From assembly GCA_958298945.1 (NCBI GenBank), contig OY282605.1, positions 116,804,267 through 116,868,266 of the forward strand: DNA of 64,000 nt, given 5' to 3'. Each line of letters starts with the position of its first letter. Position 1 is the stretch's first letter. Under the pieces are notes generated by a model. The model ran no database searches, was not told the origin of the DNA, and saw only the letters and a list, made by a program, of their open reading frames with translations. Below are positions 1 to 11,536 of this stretch, in pieces. The position numbers were made by a program, and so were the translations under genes. The DNA is from Atherix ibis. Its lineage: Eukaryota > Arthropoda > Insecta > Diptera > Athericidae.

Positions 1-306
1 TTGACCAAAAACAACACACTAATAATGCCGCAGCCACTGTATTCTCCAGATTTGGCCCCCTGTGACTTTTTCTTGTTCCCGAAACAGAATTTTTGATCCA
101 TTTTTTGGAATGGGCAAAAATCAAAGACGAGCCAAAACACGTTCAAGCAAAGCAGATGTCAAAAATTAACTGAACATTCACAATGGCCGAACTTGTCGGC
201 ATAAGTGAGAGGCATGAGTAACAACATAATGCCACAAAAAAAATCGAAAATCGAATATACGTAACCCGCGGAAATTCAAAATTTGCGATACTTTTTGAAC
301 AGACCT
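1..306. mobile_element. Mariner relic, head-to-head class, left side cut by window edge
   Basis: Bases 1-90 read as the end of a mariner transposase core, including the YSPDLAPCDFFLFP block with the third catalytic Asp. At about 90-105 the coding strand stops abruptly and is followed by the reverse complement of the element's own 5' end: start-codon region, 5' UTR and terminal inverted repeat ending near 306. The same junction occurs in the relics near 3600, 31675 and 42485, so this is one copy of a rearranged non-autonomous family. The right terminus is slightly altered from the usual GACCTCG. Confidence 0.8.
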
Positions 307-366
307 ACACGTAGTATGTGTATATTCAAAAAAGAAAAACTATAATTTTTTTTTTTACCAAAAAAG

Positions 367-1269
367 AAACCTGACCTGTTTCGTTATCATATGAGAGGCA
401 ATGTAACAGAAACACCAACACCATTACATGATTTTTATAAAAATGCTATTTCAACATGTATTGAATATATGAAAACTGTTCCTGAGCTACAAGAATATAT
501 TGAAAAATTGGAAAATTTTGGCCAGAAAATCGTTGATAAAGTTATAAAAGTCTTTACAAGAAAATCGGATGGTTTTAATGTTCTAAATCATGGTGATCTG
601 TGGGTAAATAATTTAATGTTTAAAGAAGATCCTGAAGGAAATATAGAAGATGTATTACTGGTAGGTCATTTATTTTATTAATAAATATTCCTGACACTTT
701 TGGGGATTATTCTATACTATTAATAAAATCTCTCAGTTTTATGTTAAATTCTATTTTTTTAATAATTAAAATACTATGTCTATTTTAGGTTGATTATCAA
801 GAAGGATATTATGGATCACCTGGTATTGATTTTAATTATTTCATTTACTCTTCATGGTCTCGTGATATATATCCAAAAATGCAAAATAAATTGCTTAAAG
901 AATATCATTCAATTCTTGAGGGTACCTTGAACAAATTAAACTACAAAGGACAAATTCCATCTTTTGAGAATATTTTATCAGAAGTTAAAGCAAAAGCAGC
1001 ACATGGTATTGGAAATATATTCAACAACAAAAAAAGTTGTTTTAACAACAACAAAAAATTAATTTATTTTAATTTTTCTTTTAGGTCTTATAACCGCAAC
1101 TTGTCTGTATCCAATTTTGATAAATGAACATAAAAGTTTAACTGAATTGGAAATTTTCTTATGTGATACACCTGAAACAAATGAGAAACGATTTATAGTT
1201 TTTAATAATCCGAAATATGGTAAATTTTTGGAAATTGCTCTAAAAGATTTCATCGATGATCAAATCTAG
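367..1269 (+). CDS. CHK kinase-like / ecdysteroid kinase-like protein, last three exons
   Basis: Three exons with matching phases: 367-660, 789-1005 and 1085-1269 (stop TAG). They encode about 231 residues of the C-terminal part of a CHK/EcKinase (DUF227-like) protein. This is a large insect family of small-molecule kinases related to choline/aminoglycoside kinases; some members phosphorylate ecdysteroids. The Brenner-type catalytic loop HGDLWVNNLM lies near 589 and the metal-binding D-Y-Q follows at the start of the second exon (VDYQEGYYGSPGIDFNYF). The N-terminal part of the family (P-loop-like region and beta sheet, typically 150-200 residues) is not in the window. The first exon begins about 60 bp after a mariner relic, so either the 5' exons lie further left or the relic sits in an intron. 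The reading frame is intact, which argues for a live gene. Substrate cannot be told. Confidence 0.8.
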
Positions 1270-1387
1270 AATAATTTATATTTATTTTTTTAAATATTTT
1301 CTATTGTAATATATATCAATTAATAATTTAATGGTATAATATTTTCTCAATTAATCGTATTTTATAATGTATAATCATAAATATAAA

Positions 1388-1393
1388 AATAAA
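1388..1393 (+). promoter_or_regulatory. Possible poly(A) signal of the CHK kinase-like gene
   Basis: AATAAA 119 bp after the stop codon and followed by T-rich sequence. The region is so AT-rich that such hexamers are common, so the choice among several (another near 1465) is uncertain. Bases 1270-1651 otherwise hold nothing recognisable. Confidence 0.35.
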
Positions 1394-1651
1394 CTTGGTT
1401 TTTTTTGTGATCTTTTCCATTTTGTATCTTCTTAGCTTATGTTTATTTAAATAATTCAGTTTTTAAATAAAATTATACATTCCAATATATTTGTTTTATT
1501 TATATTATTTTTAATTGTAATCGAATTAGAAAAATAAAATAATTTAAATAGACAATTAGAATCTTTTTTCACTTAAAAATACTTAATGTGATGTTATTCA
1601 ATAAATTATGAAACATTTAATTATTTATGCTATGGAACATTGCTAATTATT

Positions 1652-2019
1652 AGCTTGTCTTCATTGGACCAATTTTGCTACTGAGCAGTAGTTCTACCTG
1701 TCATCATCTACTCTACCTCGTACAAATCAGTATATTGCAATAGTAGTTACGCCATACAATTTACGGAAGGGTATTTTAGTTCCCAAAATGAAAATAGATG
1801 GCTTAGCGAGTTCATTGGTTATGTTGAGGAGCCATATTTTCGTCAGTATTGTTTATGTGTGAATAAACTCAGTTTTTATTGTTTATGTGTGAGTAAACTC
1901 AGTATTGTTGTTGACTATTTTAAGGTTATATTTTACTGCTGCCAGTAAATTTTGCGTTCCATTGGGCATCTACTATGAAGTAATGCTTAGTAGCAAAATT
2001 GGTCCAATGGAAGACAGCT
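1652..2019. mobile_element. 368-bp PIF/Harbinger-type MITE
   Basis: Terminal inverted repeats of about 30 bp share the block TTGGACCAATTTTGCTACT, start AGCT and are flanked by a 3-bp duplication ATT (1649-1651 and 2020-2022). The internal part has no coding capacity and contains a short tandem duplication (unit about 27 bp beginning TATTGTTTATGTGTGA, around 1848-1905). The ends, the ATT target and about 60 bp of subterminal sequence match the Harbinger element at 5022-6357, so that family is the likely source of the transposase. Confidence 0.8.
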
Positions 2020-2199
2020 ATTTATTTTACGATTATCAATTTAAAAAAAAAACGAAGTAAGAAATTTTCAATGCCTTATTGGAAGAATTCCTTAAAATAT
2101 ATTAATTTGTTTGTAATAATGTATTCTTATCAGGGTATTCTGTTCATATTCTTGTCTTAATTTTGGTTTCGTCAATTAAAAAAAATTAAATTTTTTTAT

Positions 2200-2925
2200 C
2201 TAGTGGAGGATTATTTAGTGGAGGGTTACAATGAGGTTTGCACTTTTATACTTCGTGAAGGGTTACTCGTTAAGAATAGTGGATACTTAAAAACTGTTCT
2301 CGCATTGTTTGATGACAAAAGCAAATATTTGTGTTATTATACTTGGGAACGGATAAGGGAGGTATTGAAATTTGTAATAAAAACAATTTTATGAACGGTA
2401 AGTTACCCTCCTAGGCATGCTTATCGATACCTTTATGCAGCGCTTGCAAGAGGTTCGAAATGTATGTTGAGGGATGCTATCATACCCAGCGTAAACAGAA
2501 AAATTGCATACCGAAAAATATAGAGGAAAATGGAGACATCCAAAGGTGTTCATTTCTCCGTGGGAGAGAAAGAAGGAGCAAGAAGAAAGAAATAAGATTA
2601 AAAAAAATATTCAGGCAAAGCGGAGAGAATAGGAAATGCTGAGGATGTTATAAAAATTGGGAATGTTTAAAATTAAAAAAAAAAAATAATAATAAAATTA
2701 AACTGCCAAAAGGAAACAACAAAAATGGAAAGGAGTGAAGCCGGCCGTCGACGTTGATGGAAGATACTTAGATGTTATACCTCATCCTGATCTTTCTCCA
2801 AATCCTCTCTTATATTTTTCAACGAGCCTCTATATTTCAACGATGATATCAAGAAATTGAATTTTTCAGATCGAGAACTATAGGAGAAGGGACCTTAAAT
2901 AAAAATATCTGATTAGTTACGATTC
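2200..2925 (+). pseudogene. Decayed gene-like stretch, parent not recognised
   Basis: Several protein-like segments follow each other in different + frames with frameshifts and stops between them. 2203-2394 is an open stretch with FDDKSKYLCYYTWERIREVLKF. About 2410-2630 switches frame into a basic Lys/Glu-rich segment containing WRHPKVFISPWERKKEQEE. About 2738-2880 contains PHPDLSPNPLLYFSTSLYFN. The pattern suggests a decayed copy of one protein-coding gene rather than three separate genes. No intron-like signals are evident. I do not recognise the family. Confidence 0.35.
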
Positions 2926-3083
2926 ATTATAATTGTGAATTTTTCTGTAAATTTTGAATATATATTGTATAAATATAATAAATTTTTTTATTCTTATACT
3001 AAGTTTAGTTTCATAAAGTTAATTTAATTTTTAAAAAAAACCAGTTTATTTCTAATTTTACAATTTCATTGCCTTGTTCATTC

Positions 3084-3136
3084 AACAATGAACATTTAAT
3101 TTTGATTAAATTAATCAAAATTAAATGTTCATTGTT
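3084..3136. repeat. Perfect palindrome, 24-bp arms, 5-nt loop
   Basis: Arms at 3084-3107 and 3113-3136 are exact reverse complements and the loop is AAATT. A weaker partial copy of the arm occurs at about 3186-3205. Not part of a recognised element. Confidence 0.95.
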
Positions 3137-3325
3137 ATTTAAAAAAATTTTACAATTTTTGTAAAAAAGCCAAAATTGCTTACGGAACATTTAATTTTGA
3201 TTTAAAATTTATTTAATTTGATTTTAATTTCAGCCTAATTATATTATATTCTGATATTCCTTTGTGTCTTTCTTTAATATTACAAATTGAAAACTATTGA
3301 AATGAAGAAAAAAAGAAGAAAAAAA

Positions 3326-3796
3326 CAGCATCGCATTAACATTGCTAAGGAGCTGTTGGACTTTGTCCGCGATGACCTAAATTTGCTCCAGAACGGTCAA
3401 TAAGGAATATTACCTGCAAGTTATGCGCAAGTTGCGCGAAGCAATCCGCCAGAAACACCCGGATTTATAGAAGAACAAAAATTGGCTTTTGCGGCATGAT
3501 AACGACCCTGCTCACGCATTTTTGCTTGTGCGCGGATTTTTGGTCCATATTAATACACTAATAGTGCCGCAGCCAAAGTATTCCCCAGATCTGCCCCCCT
3601 GTGACTTTTTCTTGTTCCCGAAACAGATTATTTGATCCATATTTTGGAATGGGCAAAAATCTAAGACGAGCAAAAACACGTGCACGCAAAGCAGCTGTCA
3701 ACAATTAACTGAACATTCAAAATGGCCGAACTTGTCGGTATAAGTGAGAGACATGAGTACCAACAAAACGCCACAAAAAAATCTAAAATCGAATAT
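3326..3796. mobile_element. Mariner relic, head-to-head class, truncated at both sides
   Basis: Begins inside the transposase (QHRINIAKELLD-like segment), has an internal deletion at about 3392 that joins the LLQ region to the VNKEYYLQVMRKLREAI region, and runs to YSP-LPPCDFFLFP. At about 3630 it joins the inverted 5' end (reverse complement of ATGGATCAAAG with its 5' UTR). The terminal repeat on the right is missing after about 3796. The shared inverted junction places it in the same family as the relics at 1-306, 31449-32384 and 42301-43015. Confidence 0.8.
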
Positions 3797-4110
3797 TTCT
3801 TGAAAATACACGGATCAAATTGGAAAATAGAATTGTCTCCTGCATAATTACGGCCATATTAAAACTTTGAAACTCCTTCCAATTAACGAACAAGGAAGGA
3901 AAACTATATTACAATTCATTTAAACTCAATAATAAGAAAACTTCTATTAATATTCTATTATATTATAAACAATTTTGTTTATGAGCGTATTTAATAAATA
4001 TTATGATGTTTTTTTCTTCTTTCTAGATATTTTTAAATCGTTTGGTTTTTTTGTTGAAAAATATTGAATTTTATATATTTATTAAACGTTGTCCAATTTT
4101 CTTGCGGGCT

Positions 4111-4337
4111 TTTCATTGTGCTCGTGTGATACCAAGTAGCGAATCTTGTGTGCCATCATTCGGATACAATGTATTGTAAATGTTTGCAGCTTGTGTTCCG
4201 ATAAACCAAATAAATGTAGCAATTTTCGTTGGTTCTGCTTCATTCATTTTGTTATTTGTAATCAAGTATACCATGAAATTTCTTTTTGAAGTAGGCCACT
4301 CAGTAGCGATATTTGAGCAGTCCAATTCATTTGTCAT
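4111..4337 (-). mobile_element. LTR-retrotransposon Gag-like fragment
   Basis: A 74-codon open stretch on the minus strand carries IATEWPTSKRNFMVYL and NIYNTLYPND, which resemble the N-terminal Gag-like segment of Ty3/gypsy-type elements found widely in insects. No LTR, protease, reverse transcriptase or integrase sequence lies next to it, so it is an isolated remnant. Assignment rests on remembered family resemblance only. 4340-5021 holds no other recognisable feature. Confidence 0.45.
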
Positions 4338-5021
4338 GCGTTAGTTGTTATTTGCCATCATGAAAAATGTGGTTAAAATTAACGAAAATTACGTTGAAAT
4401 ATTCCGATAAATAACTTTTTCTATCCGATGAATTTATTTCGTTTCGCTTTGATAAAGGACACAGCTTTCATAGTGTCTCGTGTTTTTGTTGCTGCTGGCA
4501 CGCGGTTTTGTTTTGTTCTGATGAAATTTGTTTCGTAGTTATGAAATCTATTTGCTGAGCAATATTCCGATGAAAACGATAGTAATAAATGTACTTTTTA
4601 ATTTTCAACCCCTTCTGACATTATGTAATATGATGATAGAAATAGTATATTAAAATAAAAGAAGCCATTTTTAAAACTTTCAATATTTTATTTAGCACAG
4701 ATGATCTGCTCAATACGATCGTCAAAGCTTAACTAATGTCAAACAAATGAACTCATTACTTTCAATGAGTTTTTTTTCAATGAGACAAAAATTTATCTCA
4801 ATTTTTATGTACTGAGTTGGACATCCGCATATTATCTGTGCCGAAACGATAGAGAAACACTAGAGTGAGGTTGTATTTTAAGGCAGCAAACAACAGCACA
4901 TATAAATGAATTCTTAAACCCCGTACAAAGTTACTAAAAACAGTTGAAATGTAAACTTTTTACAGTTTTAGTAAATTTACATCGAATATTTGTACTTTTT
5001 TAATTTAACGTAGATCATATT

Positions 5022-6357
5022 AGGCGTTTTCCTTTGGACCAATTTTAGTAGTCCGGAGTAGATGAGCAAAGGAAAGCCAAATTCTAAACTCTAGTAAAAC
5101 ATAACCTCAAAACAGTCAGCAACAATCTGACAATACTTATTGTATTTGTGAACGTGAAGTGGCGTGGGTGTGTTCCGGACAACGTTTAAATTATTTAATT
5201 TAAACTTTGTACGGAAATTATTTAATTTAAACTTTGAATAAATGGCCTTAACATATTTAATATATATAATAAAAAAAATACTTTTGTTTTTGTAAGCCGA
5301 GGAGGCGTTTATTATAATAATAAATATGAATTCACACAAAAGCATTAGTTCTGATGAACCAGGTTCACCACAGTACACATCTATAAATTTTTTCTCGGCG
5401 TTTACAATTCCCTGGAAAAGCACACTACAAAATTTTTTCCTATTGTAGTATGCTTGTTTGACACATTTATGAGGATTGACCTTAATATGGGAACCATGAA
5501 TAGCCCCAACAACATCTGGCACACCTTTCATAGCTGCGAATTGGATCTGGTTATTTTGCATCTCGGATGCTGTTGGCTACCCCATGTATTAGGGACTCAC
5601 TTCGACAAGCCATTTCACGACGCGGTATAAAATTCGATGGACAGAGCTTTTTGTTACATTAAATCTGTTCCAATTTGTCGGTACGTTTCAGTATTTGACA
5701 GAAACCAAGACGTATATTTAAACAGCAGCACGTCCTCCACGCCTTGGACGGTCTAAAAACACTGTATTCAGCTAAAAGAGTGCAATATTTACAACACTTA
5801 TTCATTAAATTAGTGTTTATAATGAAAACTACATACCCATAATCCTTTCGGCGACAAATCTGCTTAATCTGAAGTGTTTTTTGAATACCGAATCCGTGTA
5901 ATTTTCAATTACATCCACATAATTTTCAACTCTACCTTTTTTAATACCTAGAGGCACATCATCATCAGAATCTGATGTCTCGCTTGACTCTGAAGAATCA
6001 CATAAAAGTAAATTATTCCTACCTTCCAGAACGTGTAACAATTCCATAACAACCTGTAAAGCAGTCAGTTTATAAATTTGCATTTATTTTTTATGTAAAA
6101 ACCCACTCGATTAATATTTGACTCCATTTCTCTTCGCTTTTTCTGCACGAATAAAGTAAACATTACAAAAATATGACACTTCAACATAACCAACAAACCC
6201 GCAAAAATCGGGTTTTTTCACTTTAGCAACTAGAATCCACCTAACGTAAATTGTATACGTAACTCTCCGTTCGAAGTGGTCGTTCGTTCGAGGTGGACTA
6301 GATGATGACAGCTACAACTAGTCCGGACTACTAAAATTGGTCCAAAGGAAAACGCCT
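5022..6357 (-). mobile_element. PIF/Harbinger element, 1336 bp, decayed
   Basis: Terminal inverted repeats of about 36 bp are identical (AGGCGTTTTCCTTTGGACCA onward) and flanked by a 3-bp duplication ATT (5019-5021, 6358-6360). Both coding remnants lie on the minus strand. 5829-6083 gives an N-terminal segment with an acidic Ser/Asp stretch (SSESSETSDSDDD). 5091-5561 gives a HARBI1-type DDE core with GAIHGSHIKV (first catalytic Asp replaced by His in the usual DGSHI) and FIDVYCGEPGS. Full Harbingers are usually nearer 3 kb with a second Myb-like gene, which is absent. Stops between the two segments and the D-to-H change argue that it is dead, although the intact ends could still be mobilised in trans. 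Confidence 0.85.
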
Positions 6358-6931
6358 ATTGTAAATATTTTCGTATGAAAAAAAAAATTATTAATTTTAG
6401 CATATTCGTCGTAATTAAAATATTATTTTAAATATTTAAATTTGTGCATATAAAACTTCTTAAAAATGGAAAATAGAAAAAATTAAATTAATAGATTAAT
6501 AAAAAAATATTTGCTTTTTATTATCTGCTTGGGAAATTTCATTATAAATTAATACGTCTGGTAAATTATAAATTGAAAGCAGACTTAATAATACGTTGTT
6601 ATTATTTTGTATACTAATTGTTAGAACAAGAACTGTCAAAACTACATTCGGACTTATTTTTCGTGTATGCTCGCGAAAATTTGACAGATTCCCTCTTTTT
6701 CGCATTATCGAATTTAATAAAGCGCCACGAAGTCCGACGTTTTACTATTTAAATAATATATTTACATGGTTATTTGACATTTGAAATTGATTTTTTAATG
6801 TATTTTAATGAAAAGATAAACGGTTTGTTCTGTTCTTAATTTGATTATTTACTATTTAAAATGACAAAAATCACGTAGATTATCGAAATCGCATTTGCAC
6901 AACAAACAAGAATACATTATAGAAAAGCAAA
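6358..6931 (+). promoter_or_regulatory. Upstream region of HBS1
   Basis: 574 bp between the Harbinger terminus and the HBS1 start codon. It must hold the promoter and 5' UTR of HBS1. There is no clear TATA box at a sensible distance and no other gene on either strand. The segment 6650-6740 is slightly richer in CG dinucleotides than its surroundings, which fits a housekeeping promoter, but this is inference only. Confidence 0.3.
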
Positions 6932-8763
6932 ATGTCTAGACACCGAATTGTAAGGTCTATGGACATAAATGACGGTAAGAGTATAGCAGAGCAAGAAAAT
7001 TTCCTTTTATTAAAGGAAATAAAATGTTGGTTTATTATTTTTAAATCGATACATGTAGAAATATATATAACATATTTTAGAGGAAAAAAAAATTATAAAA
7101 AATGCCAATTGTTCAGTATTCTCTATAAATATTTATTTTTGTAAAATAATGTCAATTAATATTATTTGTTTGTATATATAATTTTTAAGAATATGACGGC
7201 TACGACGACGTATATGGACATTCTGTTGATGACGAACACTGCATATCGCCAACAGACGCTTCGCAATGGATTTACGATCGTGCTCGAGGCCAGCAAAGTA
7301 TTTCGGCATTTATGGCAAATAATCGAAATATACGAGAAGAAACTGAAGATGAAATCGGAGAAGAAAATAGTGGCAAATTTGAAAAGTCACGAAGAGATTC
7401 TGATACATTTCAAATGCCCGTCCTTGATGATATTGAACAAGCTCAATTAATTTCTTGTGTTGATGAAATTCGCAGTGTTGTCGGCGATACTATATCTGAA
7501 CGACAAATCGTTGAAAGTGCAATGAAGTACAAATACGATGTGGCACAAACGCTAGATTATTTATTGAATATGTCACAGACGCCACCTCAAGCTCAACCGA
7601 AACGATCAAAGGAACCAATTGAAAAAGGTAAATATCTAATTAATAATAATTTAACTAGTATAGCAAAAGTAATAATATTTTTTTCGCATATTATTGCTGT
7701 GTTGTGCAATTCATTTCGTATTCTTCCGTCTGGTCCTAATTTGCAAAGGTAAGATTTTAAAACAAAATCACATAAAAATTTGCATAGCTTAAATAGTTCA
7801 GAATCAAAATATGATGAAATGAAAACGAATACTTGTACTAATGATAATGATAGTAACAAATTCGATGAGTACTTAAAAAAAAATTTGCAAAAATCTAATA
7901 TTATTGACGGAGAAACTTCCTCACCGACAAAATTACAATTTTCTTTACCCAAATTAAATGCAACAAACACTTTAAAACCGTTATTAAATAATTTCAATCG
8001 AAAAGATAATGATAAAAATTCTGACAGTACAGTAAACTCTTATCCTGTATCGTTAAATATAAAAAAATTATCTTCAAATAATAACAATGAATCCGTAAAC
8101 AGTTCATCGACAGTTGGTGATGTAAAATTGAATAAATATTTACAAGAGAAATTGCATTCAAATAATTCTATATCGAATAATTTAAGTACAACAAAAGGTT
8201 TCAGTCTACCTAATCCTTTTGCTATGAATACTATTAATAAACAACACAACCAATCAAATGAGGAACTTAGTTTGCATGAACGTTCGCTACGTAAGTTAAT
8301 TCAATCTAAAATGGAAGAGGAAAAGAAAATTATTCCACAAGTAGAATTAACCACTTTAGAGGAGGAACAAACTGACCAATGTAAAATTACTGCTCAGAAG
8401 CAAATTAACAATATTGATCATGTTATAGATTTAACACATGCTTTACGTATTGGAAATGTAAATATTGTATCTAAAGAGAAAACAGAACTTAAACGGAAAA
8501 GATCATTTTCAAATGTGCAAGAGAATATTCTTCTCGATATTCTAGAAACGAAAAATGAAGAAATGAAAATGTTAATTTTAGATTTGCATGAATCATCATG
8601 TTTGGCTGCTCCAACGGGCTTTGCTAAAATCCTAAGTGAAACAAAGCCTATCCATATCCGTTCTATATCAACCGAAACTCAACCAAAAAATATTATAACA
8701 CCATTTAAATTTGATACCAAATCTCCAGATGAACTGGCCTGGTTGAAAATAAAACGGTATTAA
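6932..8763 (+). CDS. HBS1: HBS1 short isoform with SKI7-like terminal exon (GTPase-free)
   Basis: Exons 6932-6974 and 7190-7627 can splice to an acceptor at 7753 and read 7754-8763 to a TAA, giving 496 residues. The phase matches: the single g left by exon 2 plus 'at' makes GAT, and the frame then stays open for 1 kb. The exon encodes a Ser/Asn/Lys-rich, mostly disordered region, then a charged helix ([19 protein letters not shown]) and a more conserved-looking end with [12 protein letters not shown] and [17 protein letters not shown]. Vertebrates, plants and some fungi are known to make a short HBS1 form lacking the GTPase that bridges the cytoplasmic exosome and SKI complex. The FKFD-SPD end resembles, from memory, the C-terminal motif of that form. 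The position between the N-terminal and GTPase exons is the same. Function is inferred; the open frame and the splice phase are seen. Confidence 0.75.
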
Positions 8764-11536
8764 ATAAATCCTTAATATTTCAATAACGTTTCAACATTTT
8801 CATATTTTTCAATATTTTTTTTTTTTATATTATATTATACAAAATTTCTTTACAAAAACTGTTAAAATTAGCCTCTATTGAATATGTTGTTATAACAAAC
8901 TCTTTTAAGAATAAAACATCGGAAATTTTACTTATAAATTTAAGGCATTATTTGCAATTTACATACAAAATTGTGAATATTTTTAATACTATTTGAAAGA
9001 AAAGAAGTATTTTTTCAACAACAAAAAAACCAATTGTATAGAGAGAAATTTTGATCTCATGTTATCAATTTTTTAAATAAGTGTAGAAAGTGGATGAAGG
9101 GAGGGGCATTTTACTTAAATAATCTTAAGAAACTAGGTTGAAAATTGGAAGCAGATTTTTATATTTTCTAAGCCTTTAATTATGGCTCATTAGTTTTATT
9201 TTTTGTATTCGCAAAAAGTTTCATTATTTAAAAATATCGATGCACGTCTTGATAATAAAATTAAATTACAACTTTTTCGTTCAATTATTTCTTCTTTATC
9301 AAAAATGTCAGCCCTAATTTGGGGATAGTTATATTAGTTTAAAAAAAAATTCCATTATATTCCATTAACAACGTTCTCATAAAAAGGATACGGTATACAT
9401 CTAATAGCTATTGTAGGATTTATTGTCATGTGAAATTTTATACCACAAAAAAGAACAATGATTGCGATGTTGTTATCACTTACAAAAAAGTGTCCTAAAT
9501 TTATAATTTTAGATCTGCAAACAAACAACTAATAAAATATTTTAGTAACGATATTTAAAAAATTTACAAAATCAATAAACTCTCCCGAAAATAAACCTCT
9601 ATATTTACCAATTTTATAATCACACTTAAAAAAATGATAAAATATTTTTGAATTCAATATAATTCTATTAAAAAAAATTAGATTTTAAGTGAATAAAAAA
9701 TGATTTAATAAACATAAAAACATCAACAACAAAAAAAGGTAGTAACAAATATTTTTATAGTGATATTTTTGGGCAAAATAAATATGTGTTTTATATAAAA
9801 TAAAATTTCTATCGTTTTTCTTTTTCTTTAAATATTCGAGCCCTTACCAATTTAGGTATTACTCAAAAATGTCATGAAAAACCATCAAAAGCAACAAAAT
9901 CGATTGCCACCATCACAGCGACACCAACCGCTGATCGATCTGTTAAAAAAGGTTTTGATGTGAACTCACCAAAAATTCTGTCACCTGTTGTATCGGGTCG
10001 TAATACACCGGAGCTGGTTTTGTCGGCAGAGGAACCAACTCGTAATTTAGGAAAAATGAAGGAGCAGACAAATCGTAATGTACGGGATCTCTTCAATAAG
10101 GAGCGAAGCAAAGAAAAGAAGCATATGCATATGGTGGTTATTGGGCATGTAGATGCTGGAAAGAGTACGTTGATGGGTCATTTGCTCTATGATACTGGTA
10201 ATGTGTCACAGCGTGTGATGCATAAACATGAACAGGAAAGCAAAAAAATGGGAAAGCAAAGCTTCATGTACGCTTGGGTCCTTGATGAAACTGGCGAAGA
10301 ACGAACAAGGGGTATCACTATGGACGTGGGAAGTTCCAGGATAGAAACTGAAACGAAAGTAGTGAGTGTAAATTTGGGTGTCTTCATTTTGACATTACAA
10401 ATTAAATAACGTTTTTCAATAAACTCTATTTTAAGATCACCCTACTGGATGCACCGGGGCACAAAGATTTTATTCCAAACATGATATCGGGAGCTTCGCA
10501 GGCCGATGTTGCTCTTCTTGTTGTAGACGCAACGCGTGGCGAATTCGAAACTGGATTTGAACAGGGCGGACAGACTAGAGAACATGCTCTATTAGTTCGG
10601 TTTGTATTTTGTTTTTCTTTATTTCTACATCTCATATATTGACAAATAATTTAAGAATGGTTTCATATTTTTAGATCATTGGGAGTAAGTCAACTTGGAG
10701 TCGTTATTAATAAACTAGATACAGTAGCTTGGTCAAAAGAGCGTTTTGACGATATAGTATCGAAATTGAAATCGTTTTTAAGACAGGCCGGCTTTAAGGA
10801 ATCCGATATAACTTATATACCCTGTTCAGGTTTGACCGGCGAGAATTTGGTAAAAGAAGCAACTGAACCCCAATTGATTTCATGGTATAAAGGACCAACA
10901 CTACTAAATGTTATTGATAATTTCAAAACACCCGAACGTTCAATAGATAAACCGTTCCGTATGTGTGTTACTGATATTTATAAAAGCACCGGATCAGGCT
11001 TCTGTGTAGCTGGTCGTGTTGAGACTGGCGCAGTGTGTATCAATGATAAGGTATTGATCGGACCCAGCCGAGAAGTGGCACAGATTAAAGGCCTTTTAGA
11101 AGACGAGAGCGCATTTGCTGGAGATAATATTTCGGTGACCTTATCTGGTGTTGACATGAACAATATAATGATAGGATATATTCTTTGTGACCCACTTAAT
11201 CCTATACCGGTAGCTGTACGAATCGAAGCTCGAATTCTTATTTTCAATGTGAAAGTACCAATTACGATCGGCTATCCAGTATTGTTGCACCATCAATCGT
11301 TGATCGAGCCAGCCACTATTGTTAAATTGATTGCCCAATTACATAAAGGTACTGGCGAAATTATCAAAAATAAGCCAAGATGTTTGGGTAATAACTCGTG
11401 TGCTTTGATAGAAATTGAAACTACACGACCCATATGCATTGAAAAATACTCAGACTATAAAGAACTGGGCAGGATAATGCTTCGCGTCGGTGGTGTAACT
11501 ATAGCAGCCGGTCTAGTTACAAAAATAATCAAATGA
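6932..11536 (+). CDS. HBS1: HBS1, eRF3-like translational GTPase (long form)
   Basis: Five coding exons with consistent phases: 6932-6974, 7190-7627, 9856-10361, 10436-10599 and 10675-11536 (stop TGA), giving 670 residues, the length expected for fly HBS1. The protein pairs with Pelota/Dom34 and delivers it to ribosomes stalled without a normal stop codon, so that they can be split in no-go and non-stop mRNA decay. The N-terminal Hbs1-type region ([19 protein letters not shown] onward, with the LDDIEQAQL helical part) is in exons 1-2. The GTPase domain has GHVDAGKST near residue 257, switch [22 protein letters not shown], and PCSGLTGEN. Beta-barrel domains 2 and 3 follow ([40 protein letters not shown]) and the end is [13 protein letters not shown]. 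All GTP-binding residues are present. The long form must skip the 1-kb exon at 7754-8763. Confidence 0.95.
8764..9855 (+). other. 3' UTR of HBS1 short form and intron of long form
   Basis: AT-rich, no open frames. AATAAA-like hexamers occur (for example near 8911) and could end the short transcript. The acceptor for the long form is TTTAG at 9851-9855. Confidence 0.5.
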
